Positions 49,373 to 61,369 of a stretch of 64,000 nucleotides of DNA are shown piece after piece; the stretch's first letter is position 1; the number at the start of each line of letters is the position of its first letter. Under the pieces are notes generated by a model. It worked only from the letters and a program-made list of their open reading frames with translations. It did not search any database and was not told the origin of the DNA. Made by a program: the position numbers and the translations under genes. The stretch covers positions 10,540,001 to 10,604,000 of the forward strand of contig NC_135002.1 of the NCBI RefSeq assembly GCF_051020985.1, given 5' to 3'. This DNA is from Nomia melanderi (lineage: Eukaryota > Arthropoda > Insecta > Hymenoptera > Halictidae).

Positions 49373-50515
49373 TTCTGCGTGTCTGTGTGTGATTCAGGTG
49401 TGTCACTAAAGGTGTACGAAATCGGCTGCAAAAGGATCCTATGTATGAAATGCGTATGAACGAGCGTTTTCATTTTTCATCTTTTATCGTTTTCTACTTA
49501 TGTACAGTGTATTTTCTCGAAACCTTACGAGTTTACGAGCGTTTTACAATCCGCGGCGTCGCGAATCACGGTCAGCTGCGTCGACTGACAATTGAAGAAA
49601 CAATGATTAGTCGGGTCAATCCGGTTTTGCGTTACAATGCTCCGATGATCGCCGTCTCGCGATGATCGTGCGCGTCCCCTGTCCCATCGCGATTTCCGAC
49701 CTTTCTCGCTACCATTTCTCTCTCGCTACGGTTGCGGGGATGTGAACGAAGCTTAAGCCGAAGTTTCCTCGAGCTTTGTCTGCCGATCGACTCTTCGAGC
49801 ATCTCACTCTTCATTATTGCCTTCTCGTTTCGTCGATCAACTCTTGATCGATTTTGTGCCACGAATGAAAATCAACTAGTCGGAAAATTTGAAAATTTAA
49901 ACGGTGCATTTAAACTATGCGCACCTATTAATTTTCTCATCGTGAACTTCTTTTTCCGTGAAGTATCGATAAATGTACGAATATATATATTATTATGTAT
50001 TTATCGGAAAGTGATAAACATATTTCTGGTACACGATCCTAGAAAACGGCAGTAGTAGAGGAGAACTTTCGTTGATACTCGATCGTTTAGTCTTCAGATA
50101 ATCTTCCGATTTCTACGAAATTTACTCTACAGTTGAGAAACGATTTTTGAAATATTTACAGTCTGACGAATTTAAAGAAAAATCAGCTATTGATTAATTT
50201 TTCATTAAACAGGTCCAATCGAATTTACTTTCTAATGGAAACAAAAGGACTGAAGGTATTATTATTTATATTTCATAATCGTACCGTTTTCTTTAGCCGA
50301 TAATTCTCGTATTCAACCTCGACATGATACCTGTACAAGTACAAACGTCACATTCAGTTTAAATCATGGCAGAATTCTCGTTACAACGTTTGACGTTACA
50401 AGATAAGCGCGCATCAAGATGGCCGTGATATATGACCCGCGGGTACCGATCCCACCGAATTAACACGTTCGCCACCACCATTTGTTTCAGCCACAATCTT
50501 CTCCGTTGCAATATT

Positions 50516-50830
50516 CGATTAAACCCAACGAAATTTTGTAATATTAAATATTCGTATTGAAACGTTACTAATACTATTAATTATTAGTAACTCTAACATG
50601 AATCATTATTAATTATCAATATTAATAACCAAAATATTAAATACTATTAGTTATTAATACCACTAACTGAAATATGAGCTATTATTAATTACCAATATCA
50701 ATCAATAAAATATTAATCATCATTAATCATCAATATTAACAATCGTAATATTAATTATTTTTAATCATCAACATCAGTAATTGTAGTAACAATTATGAAT
50801 TATTAATATTACCAATCGCAATATCAATGA
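50516..50830 (+). repeat. AT-rich degenerate repeat tract
   Basis: Repeated ATTAATTA(T/C)CAATAT(T/C)A- and AATATTAATCAT-like words for about 300 bp. The variable spacing suggests an old minisatellite. Confidence 0.6.
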
Positions 50831-51164
50831 ATCCAAAAATAATTGACAAGAACTTTGTTTTCCTCGGGAACTTCGAAACAGGAGTTAAACCTATTATTCC
50901 GACCCATTAATAATTCCGTATCGTGGCGAACAAAAGGAAAGATAGCGTAGACCAGGATTCCTTTCAACGGATCGGCAGAAAATACGCCAGTATCCTTTCA
51001 TCGGTGCGCGGATCGCTTTCGATCGCTGTCACAGTCTAATAGCACCGCTCCGTAGCTCGCGCCCAGAGGCCAGTCGGGTCGATCGGAGAAAAAGGCGAGT
51101 TTTGCTTGAAACGATGGAACGGTGCGAAAGCTGAACAGGTTTTATGGGTACGAGTACGCTCCCG

Positions 51165-51192
51165 TGTCTCTGTCTCTGTCTCTCTCTCTCTC
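51165..51192 (+). repeat. (TCTCTG)n / (TC)n microsatellite
   Basis: TCTCTG repeated three times then TC repeats. Confidence 0.85.
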
Positions 51193-53182
51193 CTTCTGTC
51201 TGTCGTTCGTTTTGAAAAAATAAATCACTTTGCTATACTTGTTTACTGTCTGTCTCACATACACGCACCGTACACGATTTTCCATTTCCATCCGTTCGTT
51301 TCTTTCGTTTTTTCCCTTTTTCTTTTCTTGTCGCTCTTCTTTTCGAGATAAATCTCGGCCACCAAAGTTGGGCAAAATGTAATCCGATTAAATATCACTG
51401 ACAACGATACGAATGTGGATCCGATAACTTTATCTTTCATCATCTTCGATCGTTACCGGTTTACAACTGTGACAGAACTGATTACTGTGACCCTTGGTTG
51501 CTAGATTTGATCTTTACGCGAGTGGAAAGTATCACGAAGACTGAGAATTTTTGTAAGTTGAAAATAGAGCAGTGGCATTCTGAAATTCCTACTGTCTAAT
51601 GATTGTAGATAGTAACTCGCGATCGAATGGAAGTTGCAGTTTAACTCTTTGATGAGGATTTTTGAGCTATTCGAAATCTTCAACAAGGGAAGGTGAACTA
51701 TGCTTCAAAATCATGGTAAAGTAAAAGAGAACTACGTATCGATAATTCAATATTCGAATAATTAAATAATTATAACATACATTATATGTTCCTAACTTTG
51801 TATCTCGGATATGAAAGTCTGATATCTCGAAAATGGCGACATTCGTCCTCAAAGGCAAAATCCGTCAGTTTCATTGTTCAGTGAGATTAGATTTTGTCCA
51901 ACTTGGTCGGTCACATGCGGTAGCTAAATTACGGGCACACCGTCTATGGATCGGTCGGCTCGCGGTCACGCTCGCCAGCCTCGCCTAATATTCACTACCG
52001 GAAAACATTCACTGCGGGTCTATCTGGAACTGGTAATTGGCTGGTCGGTTCCTCGTAAGTACGAAGTGCAACGTTCGGTTTTCTACGTATCGCGTTTCGT
52101 CGCGCGACTACGATCTAGTCGGGGCTCATTCTTCTTCGTCGACTGAACCGTTCGTTTCGCTGCTACGAACTCGAGAAGCGTCGTCCTTCATCCGTAATTT
52201 GACTTCAATGAACATTAGTTTCGAATTCATTGGTTCCGTTAGAAATAAATGATCTTTGAATCCTTGCCACCATTGAATATTGATTTCGATTATAATATGA
52301 GCACTCACTGGGCAAATCGATTAACTCTACAAAACAGAAAGTAGAGAAAAGTGATGCAATAATTATATACCGTTTTTCAAAATTTCCCTTTAAATGCAAA
52401 ATCAAATAATCATTGTAGAATGTATCTTACTTTATTGTTATAGGAACAGCTTCAATCTAACAAACATGTAAAATGCATAAAATTGTATATATTCGAAGTC
52501 CTTTTTATTATTATTGCAATGTTTACATGACCAAAAGGATTTTTATTATTTCATGGTATCAAACTCAGTCATAATAAGATTTATTTTAAATATACAAAAT
52601 CAAGAACCAGAGGAACACTTTAATTATGAAATCTTAAAAAATTCGAAAAGTGGAGTTAATCGATTTGGCCAATGATAGATTCGTATGATCCACAATTAAA
52701 CGATCGATTGTCCTATGATCAATCGAACTTTCGATAAGAAAATAGATTTCACCGATCACCAGAAAAACGTATTCCTTTCTATTCTACAATCTCTTACTTC
52801 TATCCTCCGTAATAAATGATCCCGCCAAATAAACCTAACTAAAATAGATTGTAGTAGTTCATTTTAATATAGAAATCGAATATGTAGTTAATACTACAAA
52901 TAATCGTAACGAACAAAAATCGGCTGCAAACCGACCAAACAGAAATCACTTATAGTTTCCAAGTCATTTATAGTTTCCAAGAATGCGCTTTTCAGTCGAA
53001 ACTTGATACGAGTCATCTTCCAACGTTACCGTTTCCTCGTAATAAATACTCGCATTAAATAAACCGAACCGCGAACGACTCTAATAAACAAGAATCAGAT
53101 TCGAGGCAGACGGAAAGAAATCGAATTACGACGAAACGAACGAGAACAATCGAGCCCGTGGCAGAGGAGCGTCTACACTTAC

Positions 53183-53416
53183 AGAATCGGTGAAGCAAAA
53201 AACCGCTGGCAGCGGCGGAGAAACGGTACTGTATACCGGCGCGCGCGGAGACACGAACGCGTGGTCAGACACGCGTGTAGCCCAGCGCTGCGTGGAAAAT
53301 TTGAGACGGATTTTCCCCGGGCGAGGGAAAAAAGCAAACGTCTCGTCTCGTCGGAGAAAGGTGGCGACCAATCGTAATTCGCGCATAGAAATCGGGGCCC
53401 CGTTATCGGCTTCCAT
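53183..53416 (-). CDS. putative first coding exon of an unidentified minus-strand gene
   Basis: ATG followed by 78 codons to a strong donor, GATTCT|GTAAGTG (phase 0). The product starts MEADNGAPISMRELRLV and ends LPAVFCFTDS. It lies in a CpG-rich block (53125-53600), as first exons often do. No motif recognised and no second exon found. The same block is open on the plus strand for 158 codons, so composition alone could explain it. Confidence 0.25.
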
Positions 53417-53606
53417 TTTTTTTTTTGCTTCCTTTTTTCCTCTCCCCTGTGTCTGTCTTATTGGAACGCTCGCTGGCTCACTCGCGATGTGTGCACGGAC
53501 GCGAGACGCTTTCATCTTTCCAGGCGAAATTCGTTATCCGTTGGAACGGTCCCGCGGCTGCCTCCGTTGTCTCGGGAATAGTATTTCGTGGCTATTAACA
53601 CAGTGT

Positions 53607-53945
53607 CGCCTGTGGACAAAACCCCAAAACTCGACTATTCACATAACGAAAATTATTGCTAAGTAGTCTCTGCTGTACAAAATGGTTTTCATTTGAAAAA
53701 TAAAAATTTTGTGCAGACAAATTCCGTTTCTCTATTTATATAACGTTGGGATTGAAACGCAGAGTGTCCATTGTCATTGAAGAAACTTCATAATATCCTC
53801 ATAATGTAAACAAAAATATAATCACCATATGTTTAGCTTTATACTTTACAATTTTTGTTTGAAGCATTTTTATCTGTCATTCATACTTTTAAGATAGTGA
53901 GTTTTGTCCTGAAAACGGCGTTTGGCTGCACTGTGAGGATGGTCA
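53607..53945 (+). repeat. long dispersed repeat, copy B (about 340 bp)
   Basis: Counterpart of 6632-6975, same orientation. Starts CGCCTGTGGACAAAACCCC, directly after the CpG-rich block at 53125-53600, and ends near CACTGTGAGGATGG where a family 2 MITE begins. Internal identity is roughly four bases in five by eye. Confidence 0.75.
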
Positions 53946-54143
53946 AAACGAGCCATTCTGGATTTCTCCTTTTTGTAATTATTAAAAAAATAACAGCTGT
54001 ATCCGAGAAATTATTGAAGAAATTGATTTACTAATACGCAAACTGAATTCTACATCGATTAAAGACTCAATAGATGCAATCTTGGAGTTTCCATAGAGAA
54101 ATTTCGAAAAGTCAATTTAATTGCTCCGTAGATTCTGTGTTAA
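53930..54143 (+). repeat. TTAA MITE, family 2, left end decayed
   Basis: Ends TTGCTCCGTAGATTCTGTGTTAA. The interior aligns with 43466-43689 through GGTCAAAA, CGAGAAATTATTGAAGAAAT and AATTTCGAAAAGTCAATTTA. The left end is degenerate and abuts the long repeat at 53607-53930. Confidence 0.65.
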
Positions 54144-54452
54144 GTTAATAATCCTTTAAAGTGTGGTACTTTTTCAAACAATTTCCAAGGTTCTATAACG
54201 AATTGGTATTGTCATCATCAGCATGATATACGAGTATGAAGGGTTAACTCGTGTTTGAACTTGCATTAGCTATTTCAATTTTTAAAACGCGAAAGTTATA
54301 TAAAAGATATGTCCAAAGTTTCATTTCAATTCATTATGTATAAACCATGTATATTGAAGTTCATTTAGATTGTTTCACTTTTATATTTAATTACGGAATA
54401 ATAACCGGTGGTGTGTGGTAGCTACTGCCTAAAATTGCCGGTCAACAATGTG

Positions 54453-54918
54453 TTAACATGTTGATACAGTAGTCACCGATCACTGGAGCTTCCAAATTCC
54501 TTGGTAGCAATTACAGTAAGACAACTGTTGTCGAATAAGTGTATGCGATAACATAAGCAGCTAGATAATAATGCAATACAAGCACTGTGATACTAAACCG
54601 TTGACAATTATTTCTAACATCATTTGCCTTTGTTACGAAACAATAAGTAGTGTTACACTAAGCGCTCGAAATTCTCGTGATCAAAGTGTTAACCGTTTTA
54701 CACGTTCTAAAAAGCAAAATGATACTAATTTCTTCAACGATGAATTCTTGATTTTTTCAGATGAACACGTAATTCTTCTTTGTTTTGTTTTAGCTTATCG
54801 TTAGAATATATTATAGATGCATTTGCTCTGTTTTTGATTAGTATACACTTTATCGTTTGATTTTATTGCGCGCATAATGAGAGATCTTTTAAAGTAAACT
54901 CCGTAGTTAACAGGTTAA
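54453..54918 (+). repeat. composite repeat: two TTAA modules side by side, copy B
   Basis: Module 1 (54453-54692) from TTAACATGTTGATACAGTAG to GATCAAAGTGTTAA; module 2 (54689-54918) from TTAACCGTTTTACACG through ATGATACTAATTTCTTC and CAACGATGAATTCTTGA to GTTAACAGGTTAAGT. Shares TTTGCCTTTGTTA and CATTTG with copy A, so the pair moved or was copied as one unit. Confidence 0.72.
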
Positions 54919-57521
54919 GTATCATTTCACGGGAAGATGTTATAAATTTTGGCCACAGAACAGTGCGATTCGGGACAACGGAGGCGGCCGATCATTCGAT
55001 TCGCATCGCCAGAGAAACAACAGGGGTTTCGTTAATTGGCGCGCGGTGAATCAATCGCCCGTGTTCGCCGTGCTCCCGTGGTATGTTTCTTTTCCATCGG
55101 GAATTGGAAAGCGACCGATCGAGAGCGAACGCTTTTAATGATTCCAGTCGCAGACTTCCGTCTGCTCGGCCGGCGGGGAAAAACTCGCGTGTGGAAAAAT
55201 ATCTACTGGCGAATCATCTATATGGCAACTATCCCTTAGTTCGACAGGATTCTTTTTTTTCGGGCCAGCGACCGTGAGAAGCTCGAAACCTTTCAAATTC
55301 TGATATCCTCGGGGTAATTGTTTATGTTTGGCAGTTTTTTTTTCTTCGATTCCTTCGTTTCACCTTTACTGCCTCTCTCTGTTTTCTCGTTGTGTACTTT
55401 CATGCTGGACCGGTGGCAAAAATGCATTATTTTTGCACTGAATTGTTTCTGGATTTTGAACTCTTGAAACCTAAAGTTTAACGTTACATCAATGCTGCAT
55501 TTCGCTGGGACAGGCTCGCATTCACCGAGACTTGCCATTGCTATTAAAGATTCAATAGTGTGTTTTTGTAAAATATCATTTAGAATTATACAACGAAATT
55601 CTTTGCTAATACATTAATAATTATTAGGCGGCTGATGTATGTCACTGAATTGATATAATCTTTTTTCACTGAAACTACCATTAAAGTTTCCTTTCATGGA
55701 CGCACAGCTTGCTCACTCGATTTCACGAACAATCGTGGCCAACTAATCGATTCAACGAAACTGTGAACATATATGAATAATTCTTCCAGATCGGTCCAGC
55801 CGAAGGCACACAATTATCGAGTACACGAGTCTCACGATCAGTGTTCCTTGCATCGTGCCACGTTTCCACGTTCACTGACCAATCGGAAAATTTCGGATCG
55901 ACCGTTCCCCTCCCCGAAAGAAAGCCTCGATCAATCGCGACGCTTAAAGTCCAAGGGTTAATTTCTCGTTGAAAGCGGTAAGGCATTGTCGGATATGTCA
56001 GCTGAGATCTTTGAATCGCCCCGGTGATTGCGGTACATCGAACGCTTTACAAAAATATCATCTTGCTCTTTTTTTTTGTTGTCGCGCCCCAGTCGATCTG
56101 TTTTCACAAGCTTCTTTCGTCGCTACGTTCCCAGTGTCCCCGGGGCTGCGAGTGCAATCGTGGATGCTTCGTTTTATATTATCTCCTCCTCCCTCCTCTA
56201 TTTCTTCTTCTTCTTCTTCTTCTGTTTCTTTCTTTTTAAAAATTCGCTTCGAAAACAGGAAGAAATACTATTAGCACGAGGTATATACTTTTGTTAGCCG
56301 AAAAGCAGCTAGCCGCCATTGGTTTCTTCTTCGCTCGATCCCTGGACCATTTTCTGGTTTCTCTTTTCCGGTTTTCGTCTGTCCTCGGATTCACCGTCGA
56401 AGAAAACGAAGCGGTCTTCTCCGTCTCTTGGTTCTTCTTCCGTCGTCTTCCTTTGAACAATCGTTCGTCGATGACTCCTTCCAACTGGTTCCCCCTTTTT
56501 CGTTTTCACGCCACTCGTCCGGCCACTACGTTTCTTCCTACGTTTGTTCCGCTGGTTCCCGGTTTTGGCACATTTACCGAAACGCGTACCCTTTCGCTCG
56601 AACATGTCCTCGCGATGGCGCACACCAACGACCAGAAAATTCGATCTCCGTCGACTTGCGTCGGGATCAATTTCCGATTAAGTTGCGACAAGAGCGAACG
56701 AACTTCGAAATTTGTCTGTTTATTTGGGTTTTCTCGATCGACCGTGGATTCAAACGATAACCTTGTACACAGCGATTTTTTCGAGAAGATATAAATTGTT
56801 TGCGGTGTTGAGCTTTGGGTATCACCATCAGATTCGACGTTTGAAGTTGTTTAGTTGTTGAAAGTTGAATGTTTTCTTTTTAATCAGTAATCAGTAAATT
56901 TGATTCGTTCGCGTTAGTGAATTTCGGGTCACCGTCGTTCTTATCGCACACTAATGAAAATGGAGAGTCATTTTGAATCTCGATTGATGATCGTTTATTG
57001 AGAATCATTTGTCTAGATTGTGAACTGCAAATTGTTAATATTGGTAGAGATATATCACAAATTTAACGTGAGAGGGAACCTTAACAAAATAACACGTTCT
57101 TCCGGTGGCATAATGTTCCTGGCTCGATTAAAGCGACTTTGTTATTCTACTGACTTCCGTTTCACATTGTGAACCGAGTCGGATCTAAACGTACAGTAAT
57201 AATACAGCTCGCGATGGAACGTCCAAAACGTGAATATAATTCTCAAATTTAACTGTCCGATGAGCTCTACGTCAACGCTATTCTTCTTTAACCAAGTGCA
57301 CCTGAAATTTCGTAAAATTTCTAAACATTCCTAAAATTTCTAGCGTTCGACAATTATAATTTTCACTTTCCAAATTCGCCGCAACAATTAACTGTATATA
57401 GGAAACTCTTGGATATTTACAGTAAACGAACAAACGAGTCATAATAAAGTTACGATCTCAATAAAACGTACGGTTCTATATTATCACAGACTAGCCTCGT
57501 TTTTATGCGATAAAATTCTTA
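54919..57521. other. spacer with no supported gene
   Basis: 55980-56800 is pyrimidine-rich on the plus strand, with a 167-codon Phe/Ser-rich plus frame and a 104-codon Arg/Lys/Glu-rich minus frame. Both are consequences of strand composition. No domain seen. Confidence 0.45.
56202..56222 (+). repeat. (TTC)7 microsatellite
   Basis: Seven uninterrupted TTC triplets in a pyrimidine-rich tract (about 55980-56460). Confidence 0.88.
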
Positions 57522-57809
57522 TTAGTGGAAACAAGATTTAACGTTTATCCTTTCAGGGTAATCCGTGAACATTCTAAATTTCACGGTCCGGTTTCCGATG
57601 GGTCGGTTCACAATGCGTAAACGTGGGTCTTTTTCTGTTACATCATTATCAGATTCAGCGATGGAGGGATCAACGAAATCGCAGATACAATCAATCGAAG
57701 GTGACGTTAACGTGAATTTTTGAATCGCTGGTGTCTCGCATCCGATCGTTTCTTCGTTCTTCCCATCGACTCGCCGTCCGATTCGGCTTATTTCTCTCGT
57801 TTTACACAT
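57522..57809 (-). CDS. hypothetical protein ORF (95 aa from ATG), unrecognised
   Basis: From ATG the product reads MCKTREISRIGRRVDG, then TSPSIDCICDFVDPSIAESD and RIVNRPIGNRTVKFRM, ending SCFH before TAA. The frame is stop-free for about 20 further codons upstream (NEIPYKRKPCKASVELS), to a TGA near 57876. Composition and codon use look coding. No domain recognised. It lies on the same strand as dysc, 3.6 kb beyond its stop. Confidence 0.32.
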   Translation of the reverse strand: MCKTREISRIGRRVDGKNEETIGCETPAIQKFTLTSPSIDCICDFVDPSIAESDNDVTEKDPRLRIVNRPIGNRTVKFRMFTDYPERINVKSCFH

Positions 57810-58575
57810 ACGCGACAATTCTACTGAAGCTTTGCACGGTTTTCGCTTGTATGGTATCTCATTTTTTTGGTTTTTTCAGTTTTAAAGCGAGACGATCGCG
57901 GACGATCGGCCACGATGTCGGTGCGTCGCGCGGGCCCGATCGACTACACCGGGAAATTACATTTAATCAACTGGCAACGGGTAGAAGACGTTAAACAAGT
58001 CGCGTTTTCAACCGTAACTATCCACAACGACGACAGCTACTACCGTTTTACTTCGCCAATGATAAACCGCTACTCGTTTAAATACAATTAGCCTGATTAA
58101 CGATTACGATACGAATGGCTTCTATTAACGTGCCGGAAACGGTGACCTATCTGCCTAAAATAAAATTCCAACGAATCGTTCGACGTACGCGGAACTCTAA
58201 ATCCAAAGCAAATCATACGATCCTATTACAGGTCCTATTAACATTAAACTTTCGTCGCTTCGGTAAAAACTTACCCTAAGAGTTGAAACATGAAATCCGT
58301 GAAACAAAAAACCGTGACAAATTCGAATCACGATGACGAGAACCGCCAGTGTCCTCGAGTCGTTCGACGATCGACAGTTGCGAAATTCAGGTTTCAAATG
58401 ATTAAACGTATAAGCGGCACGCGATGAAAACAAGTGAACATCGAAGTTTCTAATTATTTACGGAATATTAATATCATTGTAATTAACGGTTTAATAATAG
58501 AATTCTAAATTTAGTCTATGTTTTTATTTGCTTTCATAGAAAGATCATTGGTTAGTTGAAGTTTAAACATTAGTC

Positions 58576-58902
58576 TTATCCCTTCACAGAAAATGAAAAA
58601 TTTAAAAGAAAAATCCCGATAGAAATTCGATTGTTCACTGTTATTGTTACGATACCGTGTATTTCATACAAAATCCTGTCGGCGAAGTTTCCAACAATCG
58701 TCTGTTTCTCGTATAAAATGGCTAATTCCCATGAACGGCGCAGATATCGAAGAAAATCGTATTTTCGTGGAAAACGTTTTCGAATTTCGCCTATGTCGTT
58801 CTCGAACGACAGGATCGTTCTACTTTCAAATAACGACCCGATAAACAATCGCTGCGCGATCCACTTGCGCAAACAAGTTAGTAGACTGCGAATTTTATGC
58901 AT
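58576..58902 (-). CDS. hypothetical protein ORF (108 aa), unrecognised
   Basis: Complete frame from ATG to stop: MHKIRSLLTCLRKWIAQ, then RFPRKYDFLRYLRRSWELA and ends FSFSVKG. Balanced composition with several charged residues. The antisense strand also has a 107-codon frame, so the evidence is ambiguous. Confidence 0.22.
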   Translation of the reverse strand: MHKIRSLLTCLRKWIAQRLFIGSLFESRTILSFENDIGEIRKRFPRKYDFLRYLRRSWELAILYEKQTIVGNFADRILYEIHGIVTITVNNRISIGIFLLNFSFSVKG

Positions 58903-59137
58903 TTGTAACAGAAACCGACATTTTAAGATTCAATGTCCTCGAAGATCCGATTAATCCGAATAAACTGCTCGTTTTATACCAAACCTTGCAAAATTCTTAA
59001 TTCTTTAAATTCCATTTTTCTCTTGTTACGAATAAACAAGTATCACTTCTACATCAATCAAAATCTTGATTCAAAATGTATCAATCCTTCCATTACACAT
59101 TTCTTTCTTCAACTGTTTATATATAATTACCATCATT

Positions 59138-59500
59138 TCAGTTATCAACCCTTATAATTATGGATTCTATTCTCTTTCGAGCAATAATGAAAATATTTTG
59201 CCGACGAAAAGAAATTTCTCTAGGATTGAACAGATATACGATCTTGATTCTATTCTCCGGATCACAACATAAGAATCTATATTTGCATAGAAATCCGTAG
59301 TCTACGAATGACTGTCCACATTCAACACCGTGAACAAGGTTTTCGTCTGTCTTTCTCGCGCGGCTTCCGATGAACCTCGAGACGATCCTCTTCCCTTCGT
59401 CCATGGCCACGCTTGCGATCGTCCGCGATCCCTCCGCGGCTCGAACACCGACATGAATCAGGCCCGACACTAAGTACGCGGTCTCTATGTTTAGTAACAT
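59138..59500 (-). CDS. hypothetical protein ORF (120 aa), unrecognised
   Basis: ATG at 59500 opens MLLNIETAYLVSGLIHVGVR, followed by EGSRTIASVAMDEGKRIVSR and KTDENLVHGVECGQSF, to a TAA. The N-terminus could be a weak signal or membrane anchor. The first two thirds are CpG-rich and protein-like; the C-terminal third is Ile/Arg-rich and less convincing. Could be an exon of an unrelated gene or an alternative 3' exon of dysc, but no splice pair was found. Confidence 0.28.
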   Translation of the reverse strand: MLLNIETAYLVSGLIHVGVRAAEGSRTIASVAMDEGKRIVSRFIGSRARKTDENLVHGVECGQSFVDYGFLCKYRFLCCDPENRIKIVYLFNPREISFRRQNIFIIARKRIESIIIRVDN

Positions 59501-59518
59501 TTTGAAAATATCGCACAC

Positions 59519-61369
59519 TTATAGAATTTTTTTTCCATTTTTTTTAAATCTCGCTCGGCCGCCGCGCACGCGCGGTCCGACAGCAGGTCGCGGCGCGTGC
59601 CCGGCCGCCACCGGTAGGTACAAGTTTGCAATTCCACTACGATAGTCAATAATATAATCATATAATATATACGTTATGTATTAATATACTTTGTTAAGCC
59701 TCAACAATTCCCATAATAAGTCTGTGGTTAGTCGCGGGCTCGGCTCGGTCAGGACTTCCGTCGATCTGGCCTGTTGTTTCCTCTCGGAATTGCACTGACA
59801 TTCTCAGAAAGTTTACGCTCGAATTAACAATTCTTTAATTAATTATTCTCTAACGTCGATTTCTCGCGGAAAGGAACAGAATATCCATTGTTTCGAGGGA
59901 CGTTGAACGGAATTGGGTTCCCAATAGAATTTCCTCGTTGCTAACGCTGAGTTGCTGCTGGCCTCTCGTCCGCCATATTAGATCACAGTAATACTACTAC
60001 ATACAACTTCTCTAAAACGACAATTCTCAATCTCTTTCAATTGTTTTGTAACAAATGATATCTATAGTATTTAAACACTACATCTAATGCATAATTTATT
60101 TCCAACAACTGGATAAAACAGCAACAACCAGATTTCAGAGCCGTGATCCTCAAACGAATAACATACAATATACGCTTCCTCTAATTCTAAAATGAGCGAA
60201 AGATTAATAGGCGAGATCGGTGAACGAACAGTCCTAGAAAAGAAAAGATAACAAAGTTTCGATATTCATACGAGAACATTATTCGAAACAAGGATTCACC
60301 GAGTCGCCAAAGAGTTTCTAAAATGGCGGAACCGGCTGGTCAACCTAACCTCCAAACTTGATCATCCATCCCTTTATTAGCCGATCAACAAAAATCCTGA
60401 TCGACGGCATCAGCCGGTGTCTTCGATAACGCATTAGTCAACAGCGAGCGTCCGTGTTCCACGCGTGATCGACGCCATGGAACACGGCCGTACTCGCATG
60501 AACCAGATCTGTGTTTAATGTCCATGTTAGTTTGAGTGTCCAGTGGGACGGTCGCGTCAGCGATAGCGGCGACGTATAGCCGGCGTGTCCCACCACGTTA
60601 CCTGAACATCTAGAATCCTTCTCGAACCGAGGATCTCCCTTACGATTAATAGTATATCATAATTACTATACACGAAACAATCCCTAATATTTTGGCACAG
60701 TCAACTTCCGTCCCCGTCGCGTCGTGATCCTCACACGTGAAGCGTCTTTCGCCGACATCATCCTCTACGAACATCTCTTGTCATCCTCATTGTCCCCTTT
60801 TATCCACAGCTGGATCGTCTATCGCGCACTTCCTCGTCCCCTCGATTCATCGGCTTCTACTGTTCTCGAAGTGTTAACCCCGAAAAGCGAGCGTCAGTTT
60901 GGTTAGCCTGCTAGAAGGCTAGCCTACGAACGAGGACAACCCGACTACAGACAACGATCCTACAGTCGTCGTACCATCGAGACTCGCTAATCGAGCCACC
61001 GTATCACCGTCCAATTGTCCTCCGGTTCTCGATTTGTTTCTTCTTCGGTAATTCCCACCACCAGGGCCAGGTTCAATTAGCACCCCGACTCAGAGCTCGA
61101 CCATCAGATTGTGAGCGTTGCGGAGAAATTGAAGAGCAGGCACGTCTGGTCTTCTTTCTTATCAGCTTCTTCTTCAGCCTGACGTGCTTGACTTGACTGG
61201 AGTTTCGCGTCTCTGTTCCGTTTCTTTTTTCGGCTCTCTCGATCTCTTCAGCTTCCTCCGCGAGGTTTGCCGCGGTTCAGCGTCGAACTGGACGCTCGAC
61301 TCGCGTCAAGGGTCGAACTCTGGACGCGTTGGGCTACGGTGGCTCCGGCTCGGAGGTGGGAGATTCCTG
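59519..61369. other. dysc 3' UTR and downstream DNA
   Basis: Holds a short, very CpG-dense insert at 59555-59620 and otherwise mixed sequence. The right part is presumably the dysc 3' UTR on the minus strand. No coding frame supported. Confidence 0.45.
60373..60378 (-). terminator. possible poly(A) signal for dysc
   Basis: On the minus strand this reads AATAAA about 1 kb below the dysc stop. It is the first plain AATAAA I noticed there, but such hexamers are common by chance in AT-rich DNA and no downstream element was confirmed. Confidence 0.2.

Larger units (their letters stand above)
47588..53124. other. AT-rich spacer with repeats, no supported gene
   Basis: Contains family 2 and 3 MITE pieces at 48440-49347, microsatellites, and the 50516-50830 AT tract. 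Small GC-richer patches at 49550-49860 and 51000-51110 show no convincing coding frame. Confidence 0.5.

Noticed and set aside
56291..56794. 167-codon plus-strand frame
   Set aside because: Phe/Ser-rich output of a pyrimidine-rich tract; the minus strand is equally open with a Lys/Arg/Glu-rich product. No motif.
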